Source: Betaproteobacteria bacterium (GTDB taxonomy: Bacteria > Pseudomonadota > Gammaproteobacteria > Burkholderiales > Burkholderiaceae). Taken from it: DNA of 30,645 bases. Location: the NCBI GenBank assembly GCA_018969885.1, contig JAGWXN010000011.1:1-30645 (forward strand). Direction: 5' to 3'. Below the pieces are notes generated by a model, which saw only the letters and a list, made by a program, of their open reading frames with translations, did no database searches and was not told where the DNA came from. The translations under genes and the position numbers were made by a program. Below, in pieces: positions 16,559 through 26,000 of the stretch. Within the stretch, counting starts at the first letter, position 1. Each line of letters starts with the position of its first letter.

Positions 16559-17887
16559 TCAGCGCACGAGGCACGGCCGCTTGGGGTCGAAGGTCCAGCC
16601 GGGGATCAGATACTGCATCGCGATCGCATCATCGCGGGCACCGAGCCCGTGTTTCAGATAAAGCGCGTGAGCACGGTCTACCGCGTCCCGGTTGAGTTCC
16701 ACGCCAAGGCCCGGGCAGGTTGGCACGGCGATATGGCCACCCTCGATCGTGAGCGGATTACGCGTGAGCGCTTCGCCGTCCTGCCAGATCCAGTGCGTAT
16801 CGATGGCGGTGACCCGGCCCGGCGCGGCGGCCGCGCAATGGGTGAACATGGCAAGCGATACATCGAAGTGGTTGTTCGAATGCGACCCCCAGGTGAGCCC
16901 GAACATCTGACAGAGCTGCGCCACGCGTACCGAACCCTGAAGGGTCCAGAAATGCGGGTCAGCAAGCGGAATGTCGACCGACTGAAGCTGCAGGCTGTGC
17001 GCGAGTTCGCGCCAGTCGGTGGCCACCATGTTGGTGGCGGTGGGCAGACCGGTGGCGCGGCGGAATTCAGCCATCACCTCGCGGCCAGAGAAGCCACGCT
17101 CGGGGCCGCAGGGATCCTCGGCATAGGCGAGTTCGCGATGCCGGTCGCGAAGGAGCCGAACGGCATCCGAAAGCAGCCAGCCGCCGTTGGGGTCCAGCGT
17201 GATGCGTGCCTCGGGAAAACGCTCGTGAAGCGCGATGATCGCCTCCACCTCGTCTTCGCCGCGCAGCACGCCGCCCTTCAGCTTGAAGTCGGCGAAGCCA
17301 TATCGCGCCTGGGCCGCCTCGGCGAGCCGTACGATGGACTTCGCATCGAGCGCGGGTTCGTTGCGCTGCCGTGTCCACGCATCGGTTGCACCCGGCTCGG
17401 CGCGATAGCCCAGATCGGTTCGCGTGCGATCGCCGATGTAAAACAGATAGCCCAGCACCTGCACCTGATCGCGCTGCCTGCCCTCGCCCAGCAGGTCGCA
17501 TACCGGGACGCCCTCGAACTGGCCGAGCAGATCAAGAAGACCGCTCTCCACCGCCGTGACCGCATGAATCGTGACGCGCAGGTCAAAGGTCTGCTGGCCA
17601 CGCCCCCCCGCATCGCGTTCACCAAAGCGCGCGCGGATCGCGTTAAGCGTGGCGCGCCAGGCGCCGATGGGCTGGCCTTCAACCAGCGCCCGGGCCTCCT
17701 CGAGCGTCGTCCGGATTCGCTCCCCGCCCGGCACTTCACCCACGCCGGTGGCTCCGCTCGAGTCGGTGAGCACCACCAGATTGCGAGTGAAAAAAGGCGC
17801 GTGCGCGCCGCTCAGATTGAGGAGCATGCTGTCATGGCCGGCTACCGGGATGACCTGCATGCGGGTGACGATCGGGGTACGCGTCAT
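16559..17887 (-). CDS. gudD: Glucarate dehydratase
   Basis: This enolase-superfamily enzyme dehydrates D-glucarate (and L-idarate) to 5-keto-4-deoxy-D-glucarate. The 442-residue product resembles E. coli GudD along its whole length: [13 protein letters not shown] at the start, FKLKGG with Lys202 and catalytic Lys204, metal ligands Asp232 (TLDPNG), Glu257 (YAEDPCG) and Asn286 (TATNM), catalytic His336 in WGSHSNNHF, Asp363 in IDTHWIW, and the C-terminus [17 protein letters not shown]. All catalytic residues are present, so it looks like the active enzyme rather than a GudX-like paralogue. The ATG at 17887 gives an N-terminus close to GudD's; an in-frame ATG at 17932 with AAGG before it would add 15 residues. 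It is divergent from a Bug gene and is followed by the aldolase. Confidence 0.96.
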   Translation of the reverse strand: MTRTPIVTRMQVIPVAGHDSMLLNLSGAHAPFFTRNLVVLTDSSGATGVGEVPGGERIRTTLEEARALVEGQPIGAWRATLNAIRARFGERDAGGRGQQTFDLRVTIHAVTAVESGLLDLLGQFEGVPVCDLLGEGRQRDQVQVLGYLFYIGDRTRTDLGYRAEPGATDAWTRQRNEPALDAKSIVRLAEAAQARYGFADFKLKGGVLRGEDEVEAIIALHERFPEARITLDPNGGWLLSDAVRLLRDRHRELAYAEDPCGPERGFSGREVMAEFRRATGLPTATNMVATDWRELAHSLQLQSVDIPLADPHFWTLQGSVRVAQLCQMFGLTWGSHSNNHFDVSLAMFTHCAAAAPGRVTAIDTHWIWQDGEALTRNPLTIEGGHIAVPTCPGLGVELNRDAVDRAHALYLKHGLGARDDAIAMQYLIPGWTFDPKRPCLVR

Positions 17888-17972
17888 GGGGAGGGTAGGA
17901 TTGGGGGTTGAGGCAAACGCAACTGCCGGCATTGTGCCTTGCCGGCGCGCATCGCCGAAAGGAGCACGCATC
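17888..17972. promoter_or_regulatory. gudD / Bug divergent promoter region with an inverted repeat
   Basis: This 85-base spacer must hold the promoters of gudD (minus) and the bug-glcG-MBL-lipocalin run (plus). It contains the perfect inverted repeat GCCGGCA-N8-TGCCGGC at 17925-17946, whose left arm is itself part of the palindrome TGCCGGCA. This looks like an operator that could control both directions, though GC-rich palindromes arise easily in such DNA. If gudD starts at 17932, the repeat overlaps its first codons. AAAGGAG for the Bug gene lies at about 17958-17964. Confidence 0.45.
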
Positions 17973-18956
17973 ATGAACCGTCGTCAGCTGATCGCGGCCG
18001 GCGCTGCACTCGCCTGCAGCCCGGTGGCTTCACCCGTGTGGGCGCAGAACGCCTGGCCCGCGCGGCCGCTGCGAATGGTGATTCCTTTTCCCCCTGGCGG
18101 GCCCACCGACGCGTTCGCCAGGCTCTATGCCAGCGCCCTGGGTCAGCAGCTTGGCCAGCCCGTGGTGCTCGAGAACAAGGCCGGCGCATCGGGTGCGGTG
18201 GGCGCGTTGGAGGTTCGCCGCAGCGCGCCAGATGGCTACGCGCTTCTCTTTGGAACCGCGTCCACGCATGTGCTCTACAACCTGATTCAGCCCAAGCCGC
18301 AATTCGATGCGCTGGCTGACTTCGCGTGGGTGGGTGTCCTGGGCGGCGCGCCGCTGGTGTTTGCGGTGCATCCGCAGATGCCCGCCACACTCAAGGAGCT
18401 GGTTGCACGTTCGCGCGCGCAGCCGGGAAGCCTGAGCTATGGCTCGCCAGGCAGCGGCACCATGATGCACATCGCCGCCGAGCGCTTGAAGCAACTCACC
18501 GGCGCGCAGATCGCGCATGTGCCTTACAAGGGCAGTGCACCGGCGAGGCAGGATCTGCTGGGTGGCACGCTGCAGATGGCGATCGATACGCTTGGGCCGA
18601 TGCTGCCGCAGCATCAGGCGGGCAAGGCGCGCATCGTCGGCATCGCAAGTGCTCGTCGTGCAGCTACGGCGCCTGATATCCCGACGGTGGCCGAGTCAGC
18701 TGGCCTCGCCGAGCCCTTCGAGGCCATGCTCTGGAATGTGGTGACCGTGCCGCGCGAAACACCGCCCGACCTGGTTCGCACGCTCGCCGAGGCGAGCCGT
18801 CGCGCGATGGCCGACCCGGCGCTCCGCTCGCAGCTCGAAGCGCAGTCGATGTTTGCCGATATTCATTTCGGTGCGGAGGCTGAGCGCTTTGCCCGCGCGG
18901 AGGTGGCCAAATGGAAACCGATTGTTGATCAACTGGGTGACCAGGCCCGAGGCTGA
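17973..18956 (+). CDS. Bug/TctC-family periplasmic receptor with a possible Tat signal
   Basis: This is an exported solute receptor of the tripartite tricarboxylate family, 327 residues. The signal begins [16 protein letters not shown] and ends near SPVWAQ; the Arg-Arg-x-Leu-Ile arrangement fits a twin-arginine (Tat) signal, unlike the other two Bug proteins here. The mature part has [56 protein letters not shown] and a [12 protein letters not shown] segment, as expected. AAAGGAG precedes the ATG at 17973. An open frame continues about 130 codons upstream, antisense to gudD, and is not coding. It is divergent from gudD, so glucarate or a related aldarate is a reasonable but unproven ligand. 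The next gene starts 4 bases after its stop. Confidence 0.93.
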   Translation: MNRRQLIAAGAALACSPVASPVWAQNAWPARPLRMVIPFPPGGPTDAFARLYASALGQQLGQPVVLENKAGASGAVGALEVRRSAPDGYALLFGTASTHVLYNLIQPKPQFDALADFAWVGVLGGAPLVFAVHPQMPATLKELVARSRAQPGSLSYGSPGSGTMMHIAAERLKQLTGAQIAHVPYKGSAPARQDLLGGTLQMAIDTLGPMLPQHQAGKARIVGIASARRAATAPDIPTVAESAGLAEPFEAMLWNVVTVPRETPPDLVRTLAEASRRAMADPALRSQLEAQSMFADIHFGAEAERFARAEVAKWKPIVDQLGDQARG

Positions 18957-18960
18957 AACC

Positions 18961-19449
18961 ATGGCTGAACATCTCATCCCGATTCGTTCAACGCTCGCGC
19001 TCGAGATCGCCGATCGGATCTGTATCGAAGCGCTCAGACTGCGGCGGGCCAACGGGCTGTTGCCGCTTACCGTGGCGGTGCTTGATGCGGGCGGCAATCT
19101 GGTGAGTTTCCGACGCGAAGACGGTTGCGGGGTACTACGCGCCGACATCGCCATGGGCAAGGCCTGGGGCGCCCTTGGCATGGGCATGTCGACCCGACAG
19201 ATTCGCGACCGGCTTGCTAATCGGCCCACCTTCCAGTCGGCGCTCGCTGCGGCCTCCGATGGACGCTTCATCCCGACGCCCGGGGGCGTGCTGATCATCG
19301 ATGCAGACGGTCAGGCGATCGGCTCGGTGGGTATCAGTGGTGACGCCTCGGATAAAGACGAGTTCTGCGCGATCGGCGCCATTCGGGCGGCGGGCCTCGC
19401 TGCCGAGCCACCCGAACCGCAGACCGACTGGAATGATGCGAAGCTCTGA
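18961..19449 (+). CDS. GlcG/HbpS-like protein (haem-degrading/haem-binding domain family)
   Basis: This is a 162-residue protein of the GlcG/HbpS family (often annotated as haem-binding protein). Typical segments are LTVAVLDAGGNLVSFRREDG, the Ala/Gly-rich MGKAWGALGMGMSTRQI, then PTPGGVLIIDADGQAIGSVG and ISGDASDKDEFCAIGAI. The family forms oligomeric alpha/beta barrels; HbpS of Streptomyces binds and breaks down haem, while most bacterial GlcG members sit beside glycolate or other catabolic genes with no defined reaction. No signal peptide is seen, so it is predicted cytoplasmic. The ATG at 18961 lies 4 bases after the Bug stop, and GAGG stands about 10 bases upstream within that gene. Role in this operon unknown. 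Confidence 0.88.
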   Translation: MAEHLIPIRSTLALEIADRICIEALRLRRANGLLPLTVAVLDAGGNLVSFRREDGCGVLRADIAMGKAWGALGMGMSTRQIRDRLANRPTFQSALAAASDGRFIPTPGGVLIIDADGQAIGSVGISGDASDKDEFCAIGAIRAAGLAAEPPEPQTDWNDAKL

Positions 19450-19507
19450 CCCGATCGCGGTCGGTTAACGAATACGCGGTCCACCACCGATCAAGGAGAC
19501 ACCACTG

Positions 19508-20596
19508 ATGAGCCTCAACGAAATCGTAGCGCGCATGCGCCGGCTGCCTTGCATGATCATGGTCGCGCTCTGGGCTGTGGCAGGGGCGGTGGGCACAAGC
19601 GGGTTCGCAGGCGGGCTGGGTGTTGCGCTCGCGGGCGGCGCGCTTGGCCTTGGCATTGCCCCCGTCGCCATCGCACAGCCGGCTGCGCCGCCGCCGCCCG
19701 CTGCCCGCGACGAATTTCGCGTCACACTGCTCGGTACCGGCAGTCCTGCGCCCAACATGCGCCGCTTCGGTCCTGGCGTGCTGGTGCAGGCCGGTGGCAA
19801 GGTGCTACTGATTGATTGCGGGCGCGGCGTGACCCAACGACTGCGCCAGGCCGGATTGAAGCTCGGGCAGGTCGATGCGCTCTTCATCACACACCTGCAT
19901 TCCGATCATATCGTCGGCATCCCCGACCTCTGGCTCACCGGCTGGCTCGAAGCCGAGTATGCGCAGCGTCCCGGCCCGTTTGTGGTCTACGGACCAGTCG
20001 GTACGCGTCAACTCATGGATGGGCTCGCCCGTGCTTTCGACTGGGACATCCAGGCCCGGATCGCTGATCAGAATCTCAAGCCCGATGTGATCCGGGCTGA
20101 TGTCACGGAATTTCAGCAGGGCGTGATCTACGACCGCGACGGCGTGAAGGTCACCGCCATTACGGTGGATCACGGCGAGCTTCTGAATCCGGCGTTCGGC
20201 TTCCGGGTTGATTACGGCGGCCGTTCGGTCACGGTATCGGGCGACACCCGCTTCAGTGAAAACCTCATCTCGCAGGCCTCGGGCAGCGATCTGCTCATTC
20301 ATCAGGTGGCAGCGGTGCGGCCCGAGCTTCTGAAGAACCCGGTCATCAAGGTGATTCTTGCGCACCACACCAAACCCGATGAAGCCGGCGTGGTGTTCAG
20401 CCGCGTGAAGCCCCGGCTCGCGGTGTTTTATCACTTCGTGCTGCTGGGCATGCCCGGCACGCCCCCGGTCAACGAGAAAGACGTCTTCGAGCAGGCGCGG
20501 CAGACCTATGACGGCCCGCTCCTGATCGGTGAAGACCTGATGGCCTTCCGGCTTGATGCTGGCAGCGTGGTGCAGATCGCGCCTCGCGCGCCCTGA
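19508..20596 (+). CDS. Exported metallo-beta-lactamase-fold hydrolase (RNase Z/arylsulfatase-like subgroup)
   Basis: This is a metallo-beta-lactamase-fold enzyme of 362 residues. The first 57 residues are a long hydrophobic, Gly/Ala-rich leader ending VAIAQ, then a Pro/Ala linker, so the protein is probably exported or membrane-anchored. The catalytic domain begins VTLLGTGSPAPN, has the zinc motif His129-x-His131-x-Asp133-His134 (THLHSDHIVG), a later VDHGEL segment, VSGDTRFSENL with a bridging Asp, and AHHTKPDEAG with a final His. The GTGSP start and overall order resemble RNase Z and the periplasmic arylsulfatase/PDE group, but an exported protein cannot process tRNA, so a small-molecule hydrolase is more likely. 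AAGGAG precedes the ATG. It lies 58 bases after the GlcG gene and is followed by a lipocalin-like gene. Confidence 0.9.
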   Translation: MSLNEIVARMRRLPCMIMVALWAVAGAVGTSGFAGGLGVALAGGALGLGIAPVAIAQPAAPPPPAARDEFRVTLLGTGSPAPNMRRFGPGVLVQAGGKVLLIDCGRGVTQRLRQAGLKLGQVDALFITHLHSDHIVGIPDLWLTGWLEAEYAQRPGPFVVYGPVGTRQLMDGLARAFDWDIQARIADQNLKPDVIRADVTEFQQGVIYDRDGVKVTAITVDHGELLNPAFGFRVDYGGRSVTVSGDTRFSENLISQASGSDLLIHQVAAVRPELLKNPVIKVILAHHTKPDEAGVVFSRVKPRLAVFYHFVLLGMPGTPPVNEKDVFEQARQTYDGPLLIGEDLMAFRLDAGSVVQIAPRAP

Positions 20597-20610
20597 GAAA
20601 GGATCCGACC

Positions 20611-21012
20611 TTGAACGTAAGCCCACTCGATGGAATCTGGCGCCTGGTCCAGGCTCGCGCCAGCGATCAACATGGCCGGCCGCTGCCGCCGCCTTACGGA
20701 CTTGAGCCGCTTGGCATGGTGCAGATCCAGAACGGTCGGATGCTCGCGGCGCTTTGCAACGGCGATGCGTCGCTCGCATCCGACCAGGCCCGGGAATTTG
20801 TCTCGTATGGCGGGCCCTGTAGCTTCGATGGGAAGCGGCTGAGCACCGATGTCGAACTGTCCGCTCGCGCTGACTGGCGCGGTGCACCGCAGGTTCGAGA
20901 AGCTGAACTCGACGGGGATCGCCTGGTGCTCAAGCCCCCGCTACGCGAGTATGGCGGCGTGCTGCAGCAGCGTGAACTGATCTGGGAGCGAATCTGGCGG
21001 CCTCAGGCCTGA
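20611..21012 (+). CDS. Small lipocalin-like domain protein
   Basis: This is a 133-residue protein with the pattern of the lipocalin-like domain family: an N-terminal LDGIWRLVQARASD strand (G-x-W motif), alternating strands such as LGMVQIQNGRMLAAL and REFVSYGGPCSFDGKRL, and a final ELIWERIWRP. Such domains form small beta barrels, but most have no known ligand. The start is a TTG at 20611 with GAAAGGA before it, 14 bases after the MBL gene stop. No signal peptide is evident, so it is likely cytoplasmic. It ends the bug-glcG-MBL run and converges on recD with two bases between the stops. Confidence 0.8.
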   Translation: MNVSPLDGIWRLVQARASDQHGRPLPPPYGLEPLGMVQIQNGRMLAALCNGDASLASDQAREFVSYGGPCSFDGKRLSTDVELSARADWRGAPQVREAELDGDRLVLKPPLREYGGVLQQRELIWERIWRPQA

Positions 21013-21014
21013 GC

Positions 21015-23093
21015 TCACAGGCCGGTCAGACCACTTTCGCGCCGGGTCATGCGGGTCAGTCCCTGCTCCAAAAGCCCTGGCTGCTCCGAGATCAGTGTGA
21101 ACGCCTGCCGCGCGCGCGTGATGCCGGTGTAGAGCAGTTCACGGGTGAGCGCTGAGCCGCTGTGTGCTGCCAGCACTAACGCGGTGTGCTCGAACTCGGA
21201 GCCCTGGCTTTTGTGAACCGTTGCGGCAAAGGCCGTCTCCACTTGCGCGAGCCGGCCGGGCGATACAGCGCGTACGCCCTCGGGGTGCGGGAAGTAGACG
21301 CGCAGGCGGTCGGCGGCAGACGCACCGGGCAGTGCAATGCCGACATCGCCGTTGAAGATGCCGATTGCTGGCGCATTACGGGTCACCATGACCGGACGCC
21401 CCGCGTACCAGGCCCCGACCGGGCTGAGTAATCCTGCCGCAGCGAGCGCGCTCTCGATCGCGCGGTTGAGGCCGCTCACCCCCCAATCGCCCTCGCGGAC
21501 GACGCACAGCACCCGAAACCGGTCGAAGGCCTCGAGGATGCTGCGTACCCATCGCTGATGTGCCTCGATATCGCCGTCGGCGGGCCGCGCGCGAAGCTGT
21601 GCGAGGTAGTCGCGATAGGAGTTCCGCGCGCCCGGCCTGCCGTTGACCGCCAGCGCCACCACCTGCGACAGGCTGCCGCGGCTCGCGCCAAACACCGGCG
21701 CCGTGTCGTCCGCACCGATATGCGCCGCCACTTGCTCGGGATCGACGGCGTTATTGACCGCGCGGGCGAGCGCAGCGATGGGGCCCGAGAAGCGATGACG
21801 CTGCTCGAGGACGATAATCTGCCCGGTGAGCGCGGTGGGTGCCCGCTCATCGGGGAAGAGGCTCAGGCTCGCCTGTGGGCTCGAGGATTCGGCGGGCTGG
21901 AAGATATTCTCGGATGGCAATGTCTCACCGGTTGCCGCCTCGATGAACCGGGCCGTCTCGTGGTCATAGCGCGCCGCGAGCAGCGGGCCGCAGAGATCGC
22001 CCAACACTGCGCCGGCCTCCACGGAGGCGAGCTGATCCTTGTCTCCGATCAGGACCAGGCGCGCCGACGGGGGCAGCGCCTGCAGCAGGGCCGCCATCAT
22101 TTCGAGGTGAACCATCGATGCCTCATCAACGATCACCAGGTCGGCTGCGATCGGATGCGCGGCGTGGTGGCGAAATCGACGCGTGTGCGGCGAGGCGCCA
22201 AGCAGGGCATGGAGCGTACGGGCCGGGCCGATCTGATGGCTGAGCGAAGCGACATCCATCGCGGGTCGCAGCGCATCGGACAGTGCCTGGAGTGAATGAT
22301 CGATCGACTGGCGCAGCCGCGCCGCGGCCTTGCCAGTTGGTGCGGCGAGCGCGACTCGCAGCGGCGCGGGCCCCGGGTGTATTGCGGCGAGCAGTGCGAT
22401 GAGACGCGCAGCCGTATGCGTCTTGCCTGTACCGGGCCCGCCGGTGAGGATCGCCAGTCGCCCGCGGGCGGCGATCGCGCAGGCAATCCGCTGCCAGTCA
22501 GGTGGGCGGCGTGACCTGGTAGCACTCGGGTCGGTCGTTCCCGAGCCAGACGGCGCCTTCGTCGCAAGCGGCGCCTGCGGCCCGGGTGCGGCCTGTTCGA
22601 AGAGGCGCGTGATCCAGCGTCGCAGTGCCGGTGCATCCACCGAATCGCGCAGGCTGCTCCGCGCGCGGATCGCGCTCGCTACGATTTGCTCGTAGTGCCA
22701 GTAGCGGCGCAGATAGAGCCTGGGCACCGGGCCTGCGCAGTCGAGGATCATCGGCTCGCCCTGGTCGGTCGCGGCCGCAGCGACCCAGACCGCGCGGCTT
22801 GCGCGCAGCACCGCCAGCCAGGCCGCAGGATCAGCGGGCAGGCTTTGCCAGAGTTGCAGGGCGTTCGGCTGCGCTTCCGGAGGCCAGTCAAACAGCGGCG
22901 CATCTGCCTGGCAGAGCGCATCGATCGGCAGGCAGCTGTGGCCCATTCCCTCCACGCGAGCGAGGAGGGCCGCGGCAATCTCCAGCGGGTCCCCGGTGTG
23001 CGGGTCGAGCGACGCGATGAAGGTGGCGAAGGCGCGATCGAGCCGGCGCAGCCCCCCTGCGCACATCAGCTCGCCAAGCACATCCCGCGTCAT
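21015..23093 (-). CDS. recD: Exodeoxyribonuclease V alpha subunit, 5'-3' helicase (RecD)
   Basis: This is the RecD motor of the RecBCD helicase-nuclease, an SF1B 5'-3' helicase, 692 residues, longer than E. coli RecD (608). An N-terminal RecB-interaction domain is followed by Walker A GGPGTGKT at residues 218-225, ALAAPTGKAAARL (motif Ia), VIVDEASMVHLEMM (Walker B), LIGDKDQLASVEAGAVLGDL (motif III), VLEQRHRFSG (motif IV), TVHKSQGSEFEHTALVL (motif V) and LYTGITRARQAFTLI (motif VI). All helicase motifs are intact. The extra length lies partly in a linker around residues 170-198 and in a segment near residues 400-420. The ATG at 23093 overlaps the recB stop (ATGA). It is last in the recC-recB-recD operon. 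Confidence 0.96.
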   Translation of the reverse strand: MTRDVLGELMCAGGLRRLDRAFATFIASLDPHTGDPLEIAAALLARVEGMGHSCLPIDALCQADAPLFDWPPEAQPNALQLWQSLPADPAAWLAVLRASRAVWVAAAATDQGEPMILDCAGPVPRLYLRRYWHYEQIVASAIRARSSLRDSVDAPALRRWITRLFEQAAPGPQAPLATKAPSGSGTTDPSATRSRRPPDWQRIACAIAARGRLAILTGGPGTGKTHTAARLIALLAAIHPGPAPLRVALAAPTGKAAARLRQSIDHSLQALSDALRPAMDVASLSHQIGPARTLHALLGASPHTRRFRHHAAHPIAADLVIVDEASMVHLEMMAALLQALPPSARLVLIGDKDQLASVEAGAVLGDLCGPLLAARYDHETARFIEAATGETLPSENIFQPAESSSPQASLSLFPDERAPTALTGQIIVLEQRHRFSGPIAALARAVNNAVDPEQVAAHIGADDTAPVFGASRGSLSQVVALAVNGRPGARNSYRDYLAQLRARPADGDIEAHQRWVRSILEAFDRFRVLCVVREGDWGVSGLNRAIESALAAAGLLSPVGAWYAGRPVMVTRNAPAIGIFNGDVGIALPGASAADRLRVYFPHPEGVRAVSPGRLAQVETAFAATVHKSQGSEFEHTALVLAAHSGSALTRELLYTGITRARQAFTLISEQPGLLEQGLTRMTRRESGLTGL

Positions 23094-26000
23094 GGCGCGA
23101 CCTCGGCCTTGAGCAGCCGGTCGAGAGCGTCGAGGAGCGCGAGGACCTCGGCATTGGCTGGCATGGCGTATTCGCCCTGCACCGGGCCGTCGATTCCGCG
23201 CACAAACCAGTAGATCGCCCCGCCCAGTTGGCGCGCGGGCTGGTAGGCCTCGCCCAGCCGCGATCGGAGCAGCCGGTGGAGCGCAAGCAGATAGAGCGCA
23301 GCCTGCACGTCGTAGCGGTGGCGTGCCATCTCTGATTCGAGCGCTGCGCGGTCGTAAGCGCTGGCATTGCGTCCCACCTGATTGGTCTTGTAGTCAAGCA
23401 CCCAGAACCGACCCTGATGCTCGAAGACCAGATCGGCATAGCCCATCAGCATGCCGTTCAGCTGTCGGGTGGCGAGCGCCGGGCGTGGCTGACCGCCCAA
23501 CAGGTGTCGCCGGCACAGCGCGTCAACTGCACCCGCCTGCAGATGCGCAGCCGGCATCCAGAACTCCATCTCGGGCAGGCGTTCATGCAGGTCGGTGAGC
23601 CGGGCGCCGAGGCTGGGCAGGCGCGTCTCAAACAGCGCACCAAGCCAGCGCTCCACCGCCTCACGCCAATCGCCGCGGTTTGCACGCTCGCAGCGGGCGG
23701 CGAGCTGCGCCTGAAGCGCGGGGCGGTTGGCGAGCGCGAAGCCCTCGCGATCCAGCCACTCGAGGAGGCCGTGAATGAAGTCGCCCGAGGCCCGCCCGCC
23801 CGGGAACCTGTGCCAGGGCGCGGGATCGCCGCGAAGCGGACGATGCGGCCCGATCGCGGGGGCTGCATCGTCTTCGTCAGCCGCGCGGTCTCGGACCCAG
23901 GCGGGCGAGAATGCGGCATCGTCCAGATCGCGCGTGAGGAGCGAGTAGCTGGCGGGTGACCAGTGCCGCTCGAAATTCGCGGCATATGCGGGTCGCGTGG
24001 CAAGCGGCGGGCGTGCAAGGCTTGCGCTCACCCGAGAGCAATCGCTTTGCGCGGGGACGGCTTCGAGCGCGATCTGCGTCCCAAAGCGCGTGTGAGCGTC
24101 TCGCGCGAGCGCCTCCAGCTGCGCGAACCAATCGTCCGGAGTCCGCTCGACTTCTCCGCCCAGCAGTCGCCCGGCCGCGCTCTGATGCGTGGCGGGACGT
24201 GTGTTTCTTCCGATCTTCTGCAGCCCGAACCCCATCCAGATCGCATGCCGGGCGCGGGTCATGGCGACATAGAAGAGCCGTAGTTCCTCGCGCAACTGCT
24301 CGAGCTCAGCGTGGGCGCGGTCGTCCGCGTCAGGCTCGAGCCGGAGCGTCCGTTCGCCCGCCTCATCGATCCGGTTCACAAAGGAGGCGACGCGCTTGCC
24401 CGCCGATTGAGCGCTGGATGCGAAGGGCAGACACACCACCGGATATTCGAGGCCCTTGCTCTTGTGAACCGTCACGATCTGTATCAGGTCGTCATCACTT
24501 TCAAGGCGTAGCAGATGCTCCTCGGTGCGCGCATCGTTGGCCTCGGCGATACGGCTTGCGAGCCAGCGGATGAGCGCCTGCTCGCCATCGAGCTCGACGC
24601 TTGCATGCTGCAGCAGGTCCGCCAGGTGTAGCCAGTTGGTGAGCCGCCGCTCGCCATCGGCAAGCGGCCGCCAGCGCGCGGGAAGACCGGTCTCGTGGAG
24701 GCTTCTGCGCATCATAGCGAGCACGCCGCGCTCGGCCCATACGGTTCGGAGCTGCCGCAACCGGTCGCACTGTGTGTCGAAGGCCTCGTCATCAACCATC
24801 AGTCGTTCGAGCTCGGCAAGGCTGAGTCCGGCTGTGCGCGTGGCGAACGCCGCCCGGACCAGTGCCAGATCGGCGGGGGCTGCGACCGCGCGCAGCCAGC
24901 GCAGCAGATCCCTGGCTTCCTCCGTGGCAAAAACCGAATCGCCCTCTGACAGATACACCGATGCAATGTTGCGGCGTCTCAGTTCACGGCGCACTGCCTC
25001 GGCCTCGCGGCCGGTTCGCACCAGCACCGCGATGTGGCGCGAGCGAAGGCGCGTCCATCCGCGGTCCGGATCCTGAAAACCTGCGGACGAGTCGTTGAGC
25101 CAGGTGGCAATGCGCTCGGCACAGCGCTCAGCAAACAGGCGGCGACTCGATTCGCGCGAGCGAACTGTGCAGTCGTATTCGAGGGTCATGGCCGCGGCGG
25201 GGCCTGCAGCGGTGACAAACGACTCGGTGCGGCCGCGGGCGGCAGCGGGTTGAAACGGGATCGGCTGGCTGCGAGCCGAGCCGAAGAGGAAGGCGCCTGA
25301 CCAGCCATCGCTTGCGCTCACGCAGCGCTCCTCTGCGCGCAGGAACCAGCTGTTCACCGCATCCACCAGTGCGCGCGTCGAACGGTAATTGGTGTCCAGC
25401 GCATAGTGCCGCCCGGCAGTCGCGGCACGCGCACGCAGATAACTGTGAATGTCGGCGCCGCGGAACTGGTAAATCGACTGCTTCGGATCTCCGATGAGAA
25501 ATAGCGCATGCTGCGGATCGTTGTCGGCACAACGATAGAGCGCGTCAAAGAGCCGATATTGCGCGGGCGAGGTGTCCTGGAATTCATCGATCAGTGCGAC
25601 CGGATAGCGCGCCAGAACGGCTTGCCGTAAGGCGCCCGCGTGGTCGCCCTCGAGCGCCTGGGCGAGGCGCTCGACGATGTCGCTGAAGCCGAAGGTTCGT
25701 GACTGGGTCTTGAGCGCTTTGAGGCGACCCGCCACCGATGCCGCTGCATGGATGCGGATCGCGGTGTGTGGCTTGGGTAGCCTATCGATGGCTTCCAGGA
25801 GTTGCGCCAGTGCCGCAAACTCACCGGGCAGTTCGAGCGGGGGCGCCCCAGGGGCGCGTCGCGAGAGCAGATCAACAGGACTCAAGCGCGATCGAGCTGT
25901 ATCGCTTTTCAGGAGTGTCGCGCCAACCGGATCCTGCGCCCAGCGGCTGATGTCCTCGAACCAGCGCCTGAAATCGGCGCGACGAAACGCCTTCGGTAGC

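Noticed and set aside
16391..17911. A 506-codon open frame on the plus strand opposite the aldolase and gudD
   Set aside because: The minus strand encodes two full-length, motif-complete enzymes here. The plus-strand translation is low in structure and resembles no known family.
19805..20887. A 360-codon open frame on the minus strand opposite the MBL and lipocalin-like genes
   Set aside because: The plus strand has the complete MBL metal motifs and good ribosome binding sites; the antisense translation has no recognisable domain.
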